In this document: in pieces, positions 6,555 through 6,819 of the stretch | Position numbering within the stretch: position 1 is the stretch's first letter | Layout of the letters: each line of letters opens with the position of its first letter | NCBI GenBank assembly: GCA_905210435.1 | Contig: CAJLWO010000081.1 | Coordinates: 1 to 6,819 of the forward strand | Direction of reading: 5' to 3' | DNA: 6,819 nucleotides | DNA from: an uncultured Bacteroidales bacterium | GTDB lineage: Bacteria; Bacteroidota; Bacteroidia; Bacteroidales; Muribaculaceae | Translations under genes and position numbers: made by a program | The notes under the pieces: generated by a model | What the model was told of the DNA's origin: nothing | Database searches by the model: none | The model's input: only the letters and a program-made list of their open reading frames with translations

Positions 6555-6590
6555 GTCAGACATGTCAGACATGTCCGACTTGTCCCACCC
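6555..6590 (+). repeat. Degenerate 9-bp tandem repeat (GTCAGACAT unit)
   Basis: Four consecutive 9-bp units are GTCAGACAT, GTCAGACAT, GTCCGACTT and GTCCCACCC; the first two are identical and the others decay. The unit junctions create the palindrome GACATGTC twice (6559-6566 and 6568-6575). It lies in non-coding DNA about 70 bp after msrAB. The role is unknown; repeated protein-binding sites or slippage products are possible. Confidence 0.65.
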
Positions 6591-6610
6591 GCCCGACAAA
6601 TTCGTAAACG

Positions 6611-6719
6611 CCCGAGAGCCGGAGGCTCGGGGATTGTGATCAACCCCGGCTCGGAGACCGCGGAGCGGGCGCAGACCGGGGTAAAAGCCGCCCGCGCCAA
6701 AAAGCCCGGGAAGGGCGCC
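6611..6719. repeat. GC-rich cluster of inverted repeats, possible intergenic repeat element
   Basis: Several stems are visible. GAGCC/GGCTC (6616-6620 with 6624-6628) and CCGC/GCGG (6658-6661 with 6665-6668) both have GGA triloops. The first is extended by CCC/GGG across a 2-nt bulge. The second is enclosed by ACCCCGG/CCGGGGT (6643-6649 with 6676-6682). An alternative stem GCGGGCG/CGCCCGC joins 6665-6671 to 6689-6695, and GCGCC/GGCGC joins 6694-6698 to 6714-6718. The mutually exclusive stems could form alternative RNA folds, or this could be a REP-like element dispersed in the genome. No known riboswitch motif is recognised. Confidence 0.45.
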
Positions 6720-6770
6720 TTGTGATAATTCATGCAGCAGCCAACTTCAGTCACTCACCACCACAAATCG

Positions 6771-6819
6771 AGTAGGAGGTAAACACTAATTGCAGGTGTT
6801 TATCTCCTACTTTCGTGTT
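6771..6819 (+). terminator. 17-bp stem-loop at window end, possible terminator
   Basis: Bases 6771-6787 pair with 6795-6811 (15 Watson-Crick and 2 G-U pairs, 7-nt loop AATTGCA), followed by TTTCGTGTT. The stem is strong but the T tail is short, so this is either a modest terminator for plus-strand transcription from msrAB or the start of a structured leader for a gene beyond the window. Both deviations from perfect pairing are G-U in plus-strand RNA. Confidence 0.5.

Larger units (their letters stand above)
6485..6819. other. 335-bp non-coding region after msrAB
   Basis: I see no supportable gene here. From 6485 to about 6600 the plus strand is very rich in C and poor in G. It is followed by a short 9-bp tandem repeat (6555-6590), a GC-rich block with several hairpins (6611-6719), a short AT-richer stretch (6721-6770) and a stem-loop that reaches the window edge. 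The region ends at the window boundary, so the downstream gene is unknown. Confidence 0.7.

Noticed and set aside
6555..6590. Tandem repeat considered as a CRISPR array
   Set aside because: The units are 9 bp and contiguous, with no spacers and no cas genes nearby.
6512..6754. 80-codon minus-strand open frame after msrAB
   Set aside because: It runs through the tandem repeat and the hairpin block, has a Cys/Arg/Pro-rich composition set by GC content, and has no promoter or recognisable motif. It is probably a by-product of the repeats.

Overview
The window looks like chromosomal DNA from a member of the Bacteroidota, order Bacteroidales, possibly a gut Muribaculaceae-type organism. Three things point there: promoter elements of the TAnnTTTG type instead of a sigma70 -10 box, A-rich leaders without Shine-Dalgarno sequences before the genes, and a large protein combining a DUF5107-type N-terminus with TPR repeats next to a sugar porter. 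The order is well supported; the family is a guess from GC content and protein style. I see no transposase, integrase, phage gene or CRISPR array.

Layout. Positions 1-359 hold no convincing long gene. They contain a promoter-like pair at 3-31, a 31-bp RNA-type hairpin at 71-145, and a second, well-formed promoter at 199-229 that probably drives the genes downstream. Positions 360-1742 encode a 12-TM sugar:proton symporter of the XylE/GLUT sugar porter family. A 145-bp spacer containing a 12-bp inverted repeat (1790-1851) leads to a 1088-aa cytoplasmic DUF5107-TPR protein (1888-5154), closed by a strong intrinsic terminator (5171-5215). Next come a promoter and a tRNA-Pro(CGG) gene (5314-5386) with its own terminator (5406-5443), then an MsrA-MsrB fusion (5540-6484). 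The last 335 bp are non-coding: a C-rich tract, a degenerate 9-bp tandem repeat, a GC-rich block of several hairpins, and a 17-bp stem-loop at the window end.

How the genes work together. The transporter and the DUF5107-TPR gene are co-oriented, no promoter is visible between them, and one terminator follows, so they probably form a two-gene sugar uptake-and-processing operon with an unidentified substrate. The tRNA and the methionine sulfoxide reductase look like independent housekeeping units.

The least explained items are the uninterrupted G-U-rich hairpin at 71-145 (a candidate small RNA or processing signal), the undefined chemistry of the DUF5107-TPR protein, and the structured intergenic block at 6555-6811.
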